Positions 7,926-16,052 of a DNA stretch of 64,000 nt are shown here, piece after piece; position 1 is the stretch's first letter, and each line of letters begins with the position of its first letter. Source of the DNA: JAXIPB01 sp045403155 (GTDB taxonomy: Bacteria; Actinomycetota; Actinomycetes; Mycobacteriales; Micromonosporaceae). A program made the translations under genes and the position numbers. Below the pieces are notes generated by a model. That model worked only from the letters and a program-made list of their open reading frames with translations, searched no databases and had not been told where the DNA came from. The DNA is taken from NCBI GenBank assembly GCA_045403155.1, contig JAXIPB010000071.1, positions 21,914 through 85,913 of the forward strand, in the 5' to 3' direction.

Positions 7926-9026
7926 GTGAACGAAACGGTGGGCACGGCGCTCGGCTGGGACGGGCTTCGCCCGGCCCGGCTGAGCGTGGGCTGGCTTGTG
8001 GCAGGCATCGCGGCCGTTGTCGTGGCCGCGCTTGCCGGGGTGACGGTTGGTCCGGTCGCGGTCAGCCCGGTCGGGGCGATGGCCGAGCTGCTCAACCTGA
8101 TCCCCGGTGTGTCCATCCACACTGGACTCTCCGTGCCCGAGGCGGCCATCGTCACGGAACTGCGCCTACCGCGTGTGATGCTTGCCCTGATCGTTGGTGC
8201 GATGCTGGCCCTCTCCGGAGGCTGTTATCAGGGTGTGTTCCGCAATCCTTTGGCCGACCCGTATCTGCTCGGTGTCGCGGCCGGCGCCGGCCTCGGCGCC
8301 ACGGCGGCCGTGGCGCTCGGCGTCTCATCCGGAATTGAGGGCACCACGGCGCTGCCATTCGCGGGAAGCGGTCCCGTGCCGGCGTTTGCCTTCGCGGGCG
8401 CGTTGGTTGGCGTACTGCTGACCTACGGCCTCGGCGCGGCCGGCGCCCGCGTCCGCACACCCACGACGCTCATCCTCGCCGGCGTCGCGGTCGCCGCGTT
8501 TCTCACCGCCATCCAGACCTACATCTTGCAGCTCAACGTTGAGACGATTCGCGAGGTCTACTCGTGGCTGCTGGGCAGCCTCGCTACGACCGGCTGGGGC
8601 GAGGTCACGCTCGCGCTGCCGTACGCCGCGGTGGCTGTCGTCGTCGTACTGGTTCACCGGCGCGAGCTTGATGTGCTGTCGGTCGGCGATGACGAGGCAT
8701 CGAGCCTGGGTCTGCACCCACAACGCTCCCGCTATGTCCTCGTCGCCGCCGCCTCCCTCGGCACCGCCGCGGCGGTCGCGGTCGCCGGTCTGATCGGCTT
8801 CGTCGGGATCATCGTGCCGCATACGATCCGGCTCCTCGCCGGCTCCAGTTACCGCGCGATCCTGCCGCTGTCGATGCTCTTCGGCGCCGCGTTCCTCGCG
8901 CTCTGTGATCTCGCCGCGCGTACGTTGCTGTCGCCGACCGAGATCCCAATCGGCGTTGTGACGGCGTTTCTCGGCGCGCCATTCTTCGTACTCGTACTTC
9001 GTACCGCGAAGCGGGTCGGGCTATGA
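7926..9026 (+). CDS. btuC: Cobalamin ABC importer permease
   Basis: A FecCD/BtuC-type permease of 366 residues with about 9-10 membrane helices. Family signatures include R-L-P-R-V-M near residue 80, G-x-x-Q-x-x-x-x-N-P-L-A-D-P-x-L-L-G, and a C-terminal G-x-x-F-V-G-x-x-V-P-H segment with the coupling-helix region. The GTG start at 7926 lies 34 bases after btuF, behind gaggcgg. It overlaps btuD by four bases. It forms the membrane channel partnering BtuF and BtuD. Confidence 0.92.
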   Translation: MNETVGTALGWDGLRPARLSVGWLVAGIAAVVVAALAGVTVGPVAVSPVGAMAELLNLIPGVSIHTGLSVPEAAIVTELRLPRVMLALIVGAMLALSGGCYQGVFRNPLADPYLLGVAAGAGLGATAAVALGVSSGIEGTTALPFAGSGPVPAFAFAGALVGVLLTYGLGAAGARVRTPTTLILAGVAVAAFLTAIQTYILQLNVETIREVYSWLLGSLATTGWGEVTLALPYAAVAVVVVLVHRRELDVLSVGDDEASSLGLHPQRSRYVLVAAASLGTAAAVAVAGLIGFVGIIVPHTIRLLAGSSYRAILPLSMLFGAAFLALCDLAARTLLSPTEIPIGVVTAFLGAPFFVLVLRTAKRVGL

Positions 9027-9832
9027 GCACTTCGTCTATCGAGGTCGCGGATCTGAGGGTGTCGCTCGGCGGCACGCCCGTCCTTCGTGGACTGGACCTC
9101 ATGGTCTCGCCCGGCGAATGGGTGACGGTCATCGGCCCGAACGGCGCCGGCAAGTCCACCCTGCTTCGTGCCATCGGCGGGCTGATTCCATTCGACGGCT
9201 CGATTTCGCTGCTCGGTTCGTCGGCCGCGCGGTTGCATCGCCGAGATCGGGCTCGGACAGTCGCGATGGTGCCGCAGAACCCCGTGGTTCCCACCGGGAT
9301 GGCGGTGCTGGACTACGTACTGCTTGGCCGTACGCCGCACATCCGGCCGTTGGGCCGCGAGTCATCGACTGATTTGGCGGTCGTGGATGCGGTGCTGCGC
9401 CGACTTGACCTGCTCAGGTTCGCCGATCGGGCGCTGGAGACGCTATCCGGCGGCGAGCGACAGCGTGCGTTCCTCGGTCGCGCACTGGCGCAGGGCGCGA
9501 CGGTGCTCCTGCTTGACGAGCCCACATCGGCCCTCGACATCGGACACCAGCAGGAGGTGCTGGACCTGGTCGATACGCTGCGAGCCGATCGGGGCCTGAC
9601 CGTCCTCGCCTCGATGCACGATCTCTCGATCGCAGGCGAGTACGCCGACCGGATGGTTCTGCTCGCCGACGGCATCGTCGTCGCCACCGGATCGCCACGC
9701 GACGTGCTCACCGAGAAGCTACTCGCCGCGCATTACGGGGCTCGGGTGCGCGTGATCGACGGCGAGCACGGCCCCCTCGTCGTCCCCCTCCGCTCCCCCT
9801 CACCCCGCCCATCCCCATCCGGCCGATCATGA
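9023..9832 (+). CDS. btuD: Cobalamin ABC importer ATPase
   Basis: A 269-residue ABC ATPase of the FepC/BtuD group. Walker A is G-P-N-G-A-G-K-S-T (residues 39-47). The signature L-S-G-G-E is near residue 142, Walker B is L-L-L-D-E-P-T-S-A-L-D, and the H-loop is M-H-D-L-S. Its start overlaps the btuC stop (ATGA). The last 20 residues are Pro/Ser/Arg-rich and end G-R-S; the final CGA-TCA-TGA comes from a dispersed repeat element (see 9824), so the C-tail looks repeat-derived. It powers B12 uptake. Confidence 0.92.
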   Translation: MSTSSIEVADLRVSLGGTPVLRGLDLMVSPGEWVTVIGPNGAGKSTLLRAIGGLIPFDGSISLLGSSAARLHRRDRARTVAMVPQNPVVPTGMAVLDYVLLGRTPHIRPLGRESSTDLAVVDAVLRRLDLLRFADRALETLSGGERQRAFLGRALAQGATVLLLDEPTSALDIGHQQEVLDLVDTLRADRGLTVLASMHDLSIAGEYADRMVLLADGIVVATGSPRDVLTEKLLAAHYGARVRVIDGEHGPLVVPLRSPSPRPSPSGRS

Positions 9833-9895
9833 TTTGGAGGTCATGATCGGCGCGCTTCGGCGACGCTGGGCTCATGATCACGGCGATCTTGGCTT
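9824..9895. repeat. Dispersed palindromic element, copy B
   Basis: CGATCATGA-N8-TCATGATCG (9-bp arms) is followed by GCGC, GGCGACG, CTCATGATCA and CGGCGATCTTGG. It starts inside btuD and supplies that gene's stop codon (TGA 9830-9832). It is nearly identical to the copies at 45991 and 57236. It lies between the convergent btuD and VOC genes, so it can also act as a bidirectional terminator. Confidence 0.85.
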
Positions 9896-9931
9896 GGTCC
9901 CACTGGATATGAGCGCGCACAGCAACCGACG

Positions 9932-10306
9932 TTAGCTCTGGGGGCGCTCCTGCATCAGGATGATGTGGTGGCCGTCGGGGTCGGTGAGACCGGCCATCCA
10001 CAACTCGGTGGTGTCGTCGCGGTGCACGACGTGCGGACGGTCGCGGAATGCGACGCCGATGTCGGTCAGCCTCGCGACCTCGCCGTCCAGGTCGTCGACG
10101 GTGAAGTAAAGGACGCACCGGCTTTTGTACTCCGGCGAGGTGGGCACGCCCAGGTACAGCCGGACGTCGCCGCTGCGGAAGAACGCCATCGGCTGGCCGG
10201 CCACGGTGAACAGATGCGGGATGCCGAGCACATCGCGGTAGAACTCCACCGACCGGTCGACGTCGGTGACGCTGATGTGTATCTGACCCACTGGACCTAG
10301 AGCCAT
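9932..10306 (-). CDS. VOC-family (glyoxalase/dioxygenase-like) protein
   Basis: A 124-residue vicinal-oxygen-chelate protein with two beta-alpha-beta-beta-beta modules. The first begins I-H-I-S-V-T-D-V-D-R-S-V-E-F-Y and the second V-L-Y-F-T-V-D-D-L-D. D-P-D-G-H-x-I-x-L-M-Q-E near the C-terminus is the usual metal-ligand region (Glu). It is divergent from a MarR gene with only 37 bases between starts, which suggests MarR control. The substrate cannot be told from sequence; glyoxalase, bleomycin-type resistance or dioxygenase roles are all possible. Confidence 0.82.
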   Translation of the reverse strand: MALGPVGQIHISVTDVDRSVEFYRDVLGIPHLFTVAGQPMAFFRSGDVRLYLGVPTSPEYKSRCVLYFTVDDLDGEVARLTDIGVAFRDRPHVVHRDDTTELWMAGLTDPDGHHIILMQERPQS

Positions 10307-10319
10307 GACTCCTCCTATG

Positions 10320-10352
10320 CTTCACCTAAGCGAAAGGTTAGCCATGGTGAAG
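10320..10352. promoter_or_regulatory. Probable MarR operator between VOC and marR genes
   Basis: The inverted repeat CTTCACC (10320-10326) / GGTGAAG (10346-10352) encloses a second dyad CTAA-N8-TTAG (10326-10341). It fills the 37-base divergent gap and reaches into the marR start. MarR proteins bind such 16-20-bp dyads and commonly repress both themselves and a divergent enzyme gene. The assignment is inference from position and symmetry. Confidence 0.6.
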
Positions 10353-10829
10353 GATATCAGTCAACTGCCCGCCCTGCCGCGGGGGCTCCCGGCCGATGCG
10401 CGGCATCAGACCGCCAACATGCTGCATTCCGCTGCGCTACGTCTGCTCCGCCGCGCCCGGACCGCCGACGCGGAGATGGATCTCGACGGGCCGCGCGCGT
10501 CCGCCCTCTCGGTGCTGGTCTTCGGCGGCCCGCTCTCGATCGGCCGCCTCGCCACGATCGAACAGGTCTCCGCGCCCGCCATCACGAAGACAGTGAGCGC
10601 ACTCGAGGCCGATGGTCTAGTTGAGCGCTTGCGATCGGACGCCGACCGGAGAGTCGTCGTCGTAAGGGCGACGTCGCGCGGGCGCGCCGTCCTCGAGCGG
10701 GGCAGGGCCGCGCGGGTACGGGTGGTCGCCGCGCTTCTCGATGGGCTGAGTGAGCGCGACCGACGCGCGCTCGACCGCGCCGTGCAGATCGTCGGAGACG
10801 CGCTCAACGCCGACCCGCGTCGATCATGA
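10344..10829 (+). CDS. MarR-family transcriptional regulator
   Basis: A 161-residue winged-helix regulator. The DNA-binding core includes L-S-I-G-R-L-A-T-I-E-Q-V-S-A-P-A-I-T-K-T-V-S (about residues 68-90), then L-V-E-R and the wing D-A-D-R-R-V-V-V-V-R-A-T. ATG 10344 is preferred because AAAGG stands 7 bases before it; ATGs at 10305 and 10317 would overlap the operator. The gene ends R-R-S-stop, with CGA-TCA-TGA contributed by repeat copy C. It probably represses itself and the divergent VOC gene. Confidence 0.87.
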   Translation: MVKDISQLPALPRGLPADARHQTANMLHSAALRLLRRARTADAEMDLDGPRASALSVLVFGGPLSIGRLATIEQVSAPAITKTVSALEADGLVERLRSDADRRVVVVRATSRGRAVLERGRAARVRVVAALLDGLSERDRRALDRAVQIVGDALNADPRRS

Positions 10830-10882
10830 TGTCTGGGCCGTACAAAGGCGTCGATCATGACCTCCAAATCATGATCGGCGCG
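10821..10882. repeat. Dispersed palindromic element, copy C (inverted)
   Basis: CGATCATGACCTCCAAATC followed by ATGATCGGCGC (about 10853-10881) is the reverse complement of the copy B head, and a second CGATCATGA lies at 10821. One arm supplies the marR stop (10827-10829); the other supplies the stop of the convergent helicase gene (10869-10871 on the minus strand). Both genes therefore end with the codons CGA-TCA-TGA. Confidence 0.85.
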
Positions 10883-12941
10883 AAGCGGCGAGGGGGAGGG
10901 CGGCGAGGGGGGAGGGCAGGGGGTGGGCGTGCAGGATTGCCAGCCGGGACACCGCCCGCGTCAGGACGACGTAGAGCCGGTGCATGCCGCGAGGCTCGGA
11001 CTCCACGATCTGGGAGGGCTCGATGACGATCACATGGTCGTACTCGAGACCCTTCGCGAGTGTCGCGGGAAGCACCGTGACCCGGGCATCCGCCTCCGGA
11101 TCCGCCACCTCGACGCCGGCGGCGCGTAGCGCGGCGGAGAGGGACTCGACGGCGGAGTCAGCGGCGATGACCGCGATCGATCCCTCGTGCTCGAGTGCCG
11201 CGCGTACCTCGGCGACCGCGGCCGTGTCGATGTCGGCAACGGCGCGGATGTCGAGCCGACCGTCCCGACGCAGCGATACCGCCTCGGGCACGGCCACCCC
11301 AAGCGCGGGCAGGAGTTGGTTCGCCAGCGCCACCACCGCCTCGGGCATACGGAACCCGATGGTGAGTGGGACGACCCGGGCCTCCGGCCGACCGAGGTGC
11401 ACGAGGGTCTGGCGCCAGTCGCGCGACGCCCATGGCGTGGTGCCCTGGGCGAGGTCGCCGAGGAGGGTGAGTGAGCCGTGCTCGCATCGCCGAGCGATGG
11501 CCCGGCACTGCATGGGCGAAAGGTCCTGAGCCTCGTCAAGGACCACGTGGCCGAAGCTCGGCCGCCGGTCGATCGCCCCGCCCGCCTCATCTATGAGCAC
11601 CGCATCGGCCGCGGACCATCTGGCCGCCTTGACAGTCCGAGGTGGACGGTTCCAGCGCAGGGCGGCCTGCTCCTCCTCGGAGAGGATCCCGTCGGCCGCC
11701 GCCGCGAGGAAGGCGCCATCCGAAAGCAGCGAGAAGACGATCTGTTCAGCGGAGACCTCCGGCCAGGCGTGGTCGAGGAACGCTCGTACCTGTGCCTGGC
11801 GGCCCATGCGCCGAAGCCACGCTTCTGGCGGCGACTCCCCTCGGCGCGCCTCGGCCTGGCGCTGTAGTAGGGCGACGGTGCGCGCCCGTACCCGTTCGCG
11901 TCCCACCGCGTGCGGTGGATTCTCCCGCCGCACATCGTCGACGATGCGCCGAAGGGCCTCCGCCGAAACCCGCCAGCGCCACGCGCCGTCCGAGACGACC
12001 AGGCCCTCGGTCGGCCGGCGAATGAGCCCGGACAACGCGTTCGCGATGACGCCGGCCATCCGTACGTCGTGCTTGAGCGCCGCGACCTCTGGTGGTTCGG
12101 AGCCGCGGACCGGCCGGGTGGCCATCAGGTCGTCGACGGATGTCTGCTCGACCTCAATCTCGCCCAGCGCCGGCAGCACGGCCGAGATGTAGTGGAGGAA
12201 GGCCCGGTTCGGCCCGATCACCAGGACGCCCGATCGACGGAGCCGCTCCCGATGCTGGTAGAGCAGAAAGGCCGCCCGGTGCAGGCCGACGGCGGTCTTC
12301 CCGGTGCCCGGTGCTCCCTGAACGCAGATGGTCTCGTCGAGAGCCGCGCGGACCAGCTCGTCCTGCTCCGGCTGGATGGTCGCAACGATGTCGCGCATCG
12401 GACCCACGCGAGGACGTTCGATCTCCGCCGTCAGAATCTTCGACGAGGTTCCGAGCTCCTCGCCCCTATCGAGGTGTTCGTCCTCGAAGCCCGTCAGCTG
12501 GCCCGCATGGAAGCCGAATCGCCGCCGCAGCGTCAGGCCCTGGGGGTCGCGGGCACTGGCCTGATAGAACGTCCGCGACACCGGAGCCCGCCAGTCGAGC
12601 ACCATGGGCTCGCCGGCATCGTCGGTGACGTGCCGGCGACCGATGTGGTAGCGATGGCCGCTGTGTTCGTCTGCCGCCGGCGTCTGACCGAAGGTCAGTT
12701 TTCCAAAGAAGAGCGGTGTGTTCGGATCGTCGACAAGCTCGGCCACCCGACGGAAGAGGGTGCGGCCGAGAGTCTCCGAGCTGTACGCGTCGCCGGCGAC
12801 CGTGTCCCCGGTGGTGAAGAGGTGCTGTGCCCGTTCGCGCATGCGGCGAAGCGCATCGCGGGAGTCGGCGAGGTGCCTGCGCTCCGATGCGATCTCGTCG
12901 GCGAGTGGGTCGGGTGCGGATGTCGTGGCGGGCAGGGTCAT
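10869..12941 (-). CDS. helR: HelR/HelD-like UvrD-type ATPase (RNA polymerase recycling)
   Basis: A superfamily-1 helicase-like ATPase of 690 residues. It has an N-terminal coiled coil (E-I-A-S-E-R-R-H-L-A onward), as in HelD-type RNA polymerase-binding proteins. The R-R-x-H-V-T-D and L-D-W-R-A-P-V-S-R-T-F-Y block follows, then Walker A G-A-P-G-T-G-K-T at 209-216, Walker B V-V-L-D-E-A-Q-D-L-S, and a C-terminal A-K-G-L-E-Y-D-H-V and L-Y-V-V-L-T-R-A. Actinobacterial HelD/HelR releases stalled RNA polymerase, and HelR can displace rifamycin from it. ATG 12941 is chosen over the longer frame from 13070 because conserved sequence starts there and GGGAG lies upstream. No rifamycin-associated element was found upstream. 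Confidence 0.85.
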   Translation of the reverse strand: MTLPATTSAPDPLADEIASERRHLADSRDALRRMRERAQHLFTTGDTVAGDAYSSETLGRTLFRRVAELVDDPNTPLFFGKLTFGQTPAADEHSGHRYHIGRRHVTDDAGEPMVLDWRAPVSRTFYQASARDPQGLTLRRRFGFHAGQLTGFEDEHLDRGEELGTSSKILTAEIERPRVGPMRDIVATIQPEQDELVRAALDETICVQGAPGTGKTAVGLHRAAFLLYQHRERLRRSGVLVIGPNRAFLHYISAVLPALGEIEVEQTSVDDLMATRPVRGSEPPEVAALKHDVRMAGVIANALSGLIRRPTEGLVVSDGAWRWRVSAEALRRIVDDVRRENPPHAVGRERVRARTVALLQRQAEARRGESPPEAWLRRMGRQAQVRAFLDHAWPEVSAEQIVFSLLSDGAFLAAAADGILSEEEQAALRWNRPPRTVKAARWSAADAVLIDEAGGAIDRRPSFGHVVLDEAQDLSPMQCRAIARRCEHGSLTLLGDLAQGTTPWASRDWRQTLVHLGRPEARVVPLTIGFRMPEAVVALANQLLPALGVAVPEAVSLRRDGRLDIRAVADIDTAAVAEVRAALEHEGSIAVIAADSAVESLSAALRAAGVEVADPEADARVTVLPATLAKGLEYDHVIVIEPSQIVESEPRGMHRLYVVLTRAVSRLAILHAHPLPSPLAALPLAASRRS

Positions 12942-13194
12942 TCGGCGCTCCCGGCGTGATCGACGTGGAAGACCGCGGCCGCCCGGCGCTCCGTACGCCC
13001 CTGGCGTCCAATGCCAGTTGGCGTTTCCACGGTGCCGGCTGTGCCCCAAGTTTGGTGTGATCGCACGCATGCGCGTGCGTCCGCGTCTCGGAGGCGCGGA
13101 ACGACAACTGTACGCGCGCCGATATCGGCCTGCCAGCCATTATCGAACCCATGGGAGTCGTCCACGTCTCGCGACCGCGCCTAGAGTCGCGGGT

Positions 13195-13797
13195 GTGGCG
13201 CACATCGAACAGTCGAGACTGCCCCAGTTAACGATCCGCGACCCCAAGGTGATGCGCGCAATGGCGCACCCCGCCCGGCTCGCCATCCTCGAATACCTCA
13301 CCGACGGGCATGAGGCGACGGCCACCGAGTGCGCCGAGGTGTGTGGACTCTCGCCCAGCGCGACGAGCTACCACCTGCGGGAGCTGGCGAAGGTCGGCCT
13401 TCTTGAGGAGGCGCCGAGCCGTGGGGATGGCCGGGAGCGGGTCTGGCGTGCCGCCGTGGGCGGCTATCAGATCGAGGTCGAAGATCCGTCTCCGGAGACC
13501 TTCCCGGCGGCACTCGCCCTGCTCGACTTCATTCTGATTCGCGACGACGCGCAGGCGCGGCGCTGGTTTGAGCGCGCGGCCGAGGAACCGAAGGAGTGGT
13601 TTGACGCCGCCAGCATGACCCGACGGCAGCTGGTGATGACGGCCGCGGAGTTGACGGCGCTGTTCGAGGCGGTGAATGAGCTCATGGCTCCGTACGGTCG
13701 AGCCGAGCGGAAAGATCCGCCGCCGGGCGCCCGCGGGGGCGCCGCCCTCTCCCGCGCGTTCCCCCCCGACAACCCCCCCCCAAAATACCCCGCCTAA
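13195..13797 (+). CDS. ArsR-family winged-helix regulator
   Basis: A 200-residue regulator starting at GTG 13195. The HTH block runs D-P-K-V-M-R-A-M-A-H-P-A-R-L-A-I-L-E-Y-L, then A-T-E-C-A-E-V-C-G-L-S-P-S-A-T-S-Y-H-L-R, typical of ArsR/HTH_20 proteins that control neighbouring MFS transporters. The C-terminal half is helical, with a W-F-E-R-A segment. The last about 20 residues are low-complexity (A-F-P-P-D-N-P-P-P-K-Y-P-A) and fall on runs of 7 and 9 C's, so the true C-terminus may be altered. It probably regulates the MFS gene 46 bases downstream. Confidence 0.85.
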   Translation: MAHIEQSRLPQLTIRDPKVMRAMAHPARLAILEYLTDGHEATATECAEVCGLSPSATSYHLRELAKVGLLEEAPSRGDGRERVWRAAVGGYQIEVEDPSPETFPAALALLDFILIRDDAQARRWFERAAEEPKEWFDAASMTRRQLVMTAAELTALFEAVNELMAPYGRAERKDPPPGARGGAALSRAFPPDNPPPKYPA

Positions 13798-13869
13798 CAT
13801 GACCGGGCGGACATGATCGACGCCATTTCGCGACGCGAAACTCATGATCACCGCGATCTTGGAGTTGAC
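13797..13869. repeat. Dispersed palindromic element, copy D (diverged)
   Basis: ACATGATCGACGCC, CGCGACGC, then CTCATGATCACCGCGATCTTGG matches the second half of copies B, E and F, with a diverged head. It lies between the ArsR and MFS genes. The ATG of the longest MFS frame (13844) is inside it. Confidence 0.65.
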
Positions 13870-15151
13870 ACAGCAAGATGTGAAGGAATATTTTCGAAGT
13901 GTGGTCTTCACATCTCGTGGGCAGCGGGGACCTTGGCGCGACGTGTACCTGGCGTCGGCGGCCAAAGCCATCTCGTACTGTGGCGACTTCCTCGCGGCGA
14001 CGACACTCGCGCTCGCGCTGCAGGCACGGGGCGATAACGGGTACGGCGTAGCGGCGCTGCTGATGGCGGCCGCGCTTCCGATGGCGATCCTGGGGCCACT
14101 GGGCGGGCGGCTCGCGGACAGGGTGGACAGTCGCGCCCTGCTGGTCACGACGGGCCCGGGCCAGGCGGTCGTCTGCGCGCTACTGGCGTCCACAGACCAC
14201 CCAGCAGCAATCGTCGCCCTGGTGGCCGTACTCTCCGCCGGGCTCGCCGTGACGCAGCCCACGTTGAGTGCGCTCGTGCCGGACATGGTGGGCCCGGAGA
14301 ACCTGCCGAAGGCGATGTCCATCAGCCAGACCGCGGGCGCTTTGGGCATGCTCGCCGGGCCCGCACTCGGCGGCGTGCTCGTTGGTACCTACGGCGTACG
14401 ACTGCCACTCTGGCTGGACGCGGCGTCCTTCCTCGCGCTGGTGGCCGCGGGGCTGTCGATCCGCACCCGGCGCGGCGGTCGCGTCACCCCGCCGGCGTCG
14501 GCGGCGCCGACAACGACCGACTCGCCGTGGCGGCTGCGCGGCGACCGGCTCCTGGTCACGCTCCTCGTCGCGGTCGCCTCCGTCATCGCCGCCGTGACCG
14601 CGGTCCACGTCGTCGAGGTCTTCTTTGTCCGAGACACGCTGGGCGCGCCCGAGAGCATGTACGGTGCGCTCGAGACAGTGTGGACGCTTGGTGTGCTGGC
14701 CGGCGCGTGGCCCTTCGGCCGGGTGCGCGGTGGGGACCACGGTTTCGTCATCACAATGCTGTTGGCGCTCACGGGCCTCTCCCTGGTCGTACTCGTGTCG
14801 GCCGGCGTGCCCACGGCTGGGTGGCTGCTCCCGCTGTACCTCGGCGGCGGAGCGCTCAACGCGGGCCTCAACGTGCTCTCCGGCGTCGTCCTGGGCCGGC
14901 GGGTACCGGCCGCCGTCCGGGGCCGTGTCTTCGGCACCTTCGCCGGCGTTTGCAATGCAGCCAACATGATTGGGTACGCCGTGGGCGGCGCCTTGATGCC
15001 GCTAGCTCCGCCCCGGGCGATCATCGCCGGCACCGGCATCGCGGGGCTGCTCGTTGGCGCAGCGTTCCTCGTACCGCTCGTGGCTTCCCTCGCCCGAAAG
15101 AGGATCGCCGCCGAGTCGGCGGCGGCCGTCGGCTACCGTGCAGAAACATGA
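13844..15151 (+). CDS. MFS exporter (MFS_3 type)
   Basis: A 12-helix major facilitator protein of up to 435 residues. The motif-A-like G-P-L-G-G-R-L-A-D-R-V-D-S-R lies between helices 2 and 3, and a duplicate loop with G-R-R-V-P-A-A-V-R-G-R-V-F-G lies in the second half. The start is uncertain. ATG 13844 lies inside a repeat element, while GTG 13880 and GTG 13901 would start closer to the conserved W-R-D-V-Y-L-A-S-A-A-K-A-I-S; GAAGGA precedes 13901 by 12 bases. It follows an ArsR gene and overlaps mqnA by ATGA, so mqnA may be cotranscribed with it. Likely drug or metabolite efflux; substrate unknown. Confidence 0.82.
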   Translation: MITAILELTQQDVKEYFRSVVFTSRGQRGPWRDVYLASAAKAISYCGDFLAATTLALALQARGDNGYGVAALLMAAALPMAILGPLGGRLADRVDSRALLVTTGPGQAVVCALLASTDHPAAIVALVAVLSAGLAVTQPTLSALVPDMVGPENLPKAMSISQTAGALGMLAGPALGGVLVGTYGVRLPLWLDAASFLALVAAGLSIRTRRGGRVTPPASAAPTTTDSPWRLRGDRLLVTLLVAVASVIAAVTAVHVVEVFFVRDTLGAPESMYGALETVWTLGVLAGAWPFGRVRGGDHGFVITMLLALTGLSLVVLVSAGVPTAGWLLPLYLGGGALNAGLNVLSGVVLGRRVPAAVRGRVFGTFAGVCNAANMIGYAVGGALMPLAPPRAIIAGTGIAGLLVGAAFLVPLVASLARKRIAAESAAAVGYRAET

Positions 15152-16047
15152 GCACTCAGCACGTCCCATCCGAGCGCGCTGTGGGCGGCGGCGCCGACGG
15201 CGGGTGGCCACGCCCCCGCGTCGGGCACATTCAGTTCCTCAATTGTCTTCCGCTGTACTGGGGTCTCATGCGATCGGGCGCGCTCCTCGGGGTTGATCTG
15301 CGCAAGGACACCCCGGACCGCCTCAACACCGCATTGGTCACGGGAAGCCTCGACATCGGACCGATCTCGCTCGTCGAGTACCTCCGCCACGCCGACGACC
15401 TGCTGCTGTTGCCTGACCTCGCCGTTGGCAGCGACGGCCCGGTGCACTCGGTGAACCTTGTTTCCACCGTGGAGCTGACCAAGCTGGACGGTCGGCGAGT
15501 GGCGCTCGGTTCGACCTCGCGAACCGCGGTGCTGCTCGCTCGCCTTCTGCTGGAGTCGCGGATCGGCGTGTCACCTGAGTACTTCGATTGCCCGCCCGAT
15601 CTGACCGAGATGCTGTTGGAGGCCGACGCGGCCGTGCTGATCGGCGATACCGCGCTGAGGGCCCGCCACGAGGCGGCTGCCCGCGGATTGATCGTTACCG
15701 ATTTGGCGGAGGCATGGCGGGAGTGGACCGGCCTGCCGATGGTCTTCGCGGTGTGGGCGGTACGGCGTGAGTTCGCCACCCAGCACCCGGGCATGGTCAA
15801 GGAGGTCCACGACGCCTTTCTCGACTCCCGCGCGCTGTGCCTCACCGAGCTCGATGCCGTCGCGGCGGTGGCGGCCCGCTGGGAGCCCTACTCGGCCGAG
15901 ACGCTGGCGGAGTACTTCCGGGCGCTGGACTTCTCGCTCGGTGAGCGCCAGATCGCCGGGCTGCGAGCGTTCGCGGCGCTCGCGGAGCGAGCCGGTTCGG
16001 CCCCGCCGCTCCCCGAGGACGGCCCGCATTTCTTCGCCTTGATGTAG
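15148..16047 (+). CDS. mqnA: Chorismate dehydratase of the futalosine pathway
   Basis: MqnA converts chorismate to 3-enolpyruvyl-benzoate, the first step of futalosine-dependent menaquinone synthesis. The 299-residue product has the family opening V-G-H-I-Q-F-L-N-C-L-P-L-Y-W. Next comes D-I-G-P-I-S-L-V-E-Y, the L-G-S-T-S-R-T-A-V-L-L block of the periplasmic-binding-like fold, and A-V-L-I-G-D-T-A-L. The ATG overlaps the MFS stop (ATGA), which supports this start and translational coupling. It feeds MqnE, encoded 12 kb upstream. Confidence 0.93.
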   Translation: MSTQHVPSERAVGGGADGGWPRPRVGHIQFLNCLPLYWGLMRSGALLGVDLRKDTPDRLNTALVTGSLDIGPISLVEYLRHADDLLLLPDLAVGSDGPVHSVNLVSTVELTKLDGRRVALGSTSRTAVLLARLLLESRIGVSPEYFDCPPDLTEMLLEADAAVLIGDTALRARHEAAARGLIVTDLAEAWREWTGLPMVFAVWAVRREFATQHPGMVKEVHDAFLDSRALCLTELDAVAAVAARWEPYSAETLAEYFRALDFSLGERQIAGLRAFAALAERAGSAPPLPEDGPHFFALM

Positions 16048-16052
16048 CAGAC

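Noticed and set aside
6326..8155. A 609-residue minus-strand frame
   Set aside because: Lies antisense to the M14 gene, riboswitch and btuF, all with strong family signatures; typical GC-rich shadow frame.
12942..13194. Rifamycin-associated element upstream of helR
   Set aside because: No 19-bp inverted repeat of the known type (GGGGCTTGC...) could be found.
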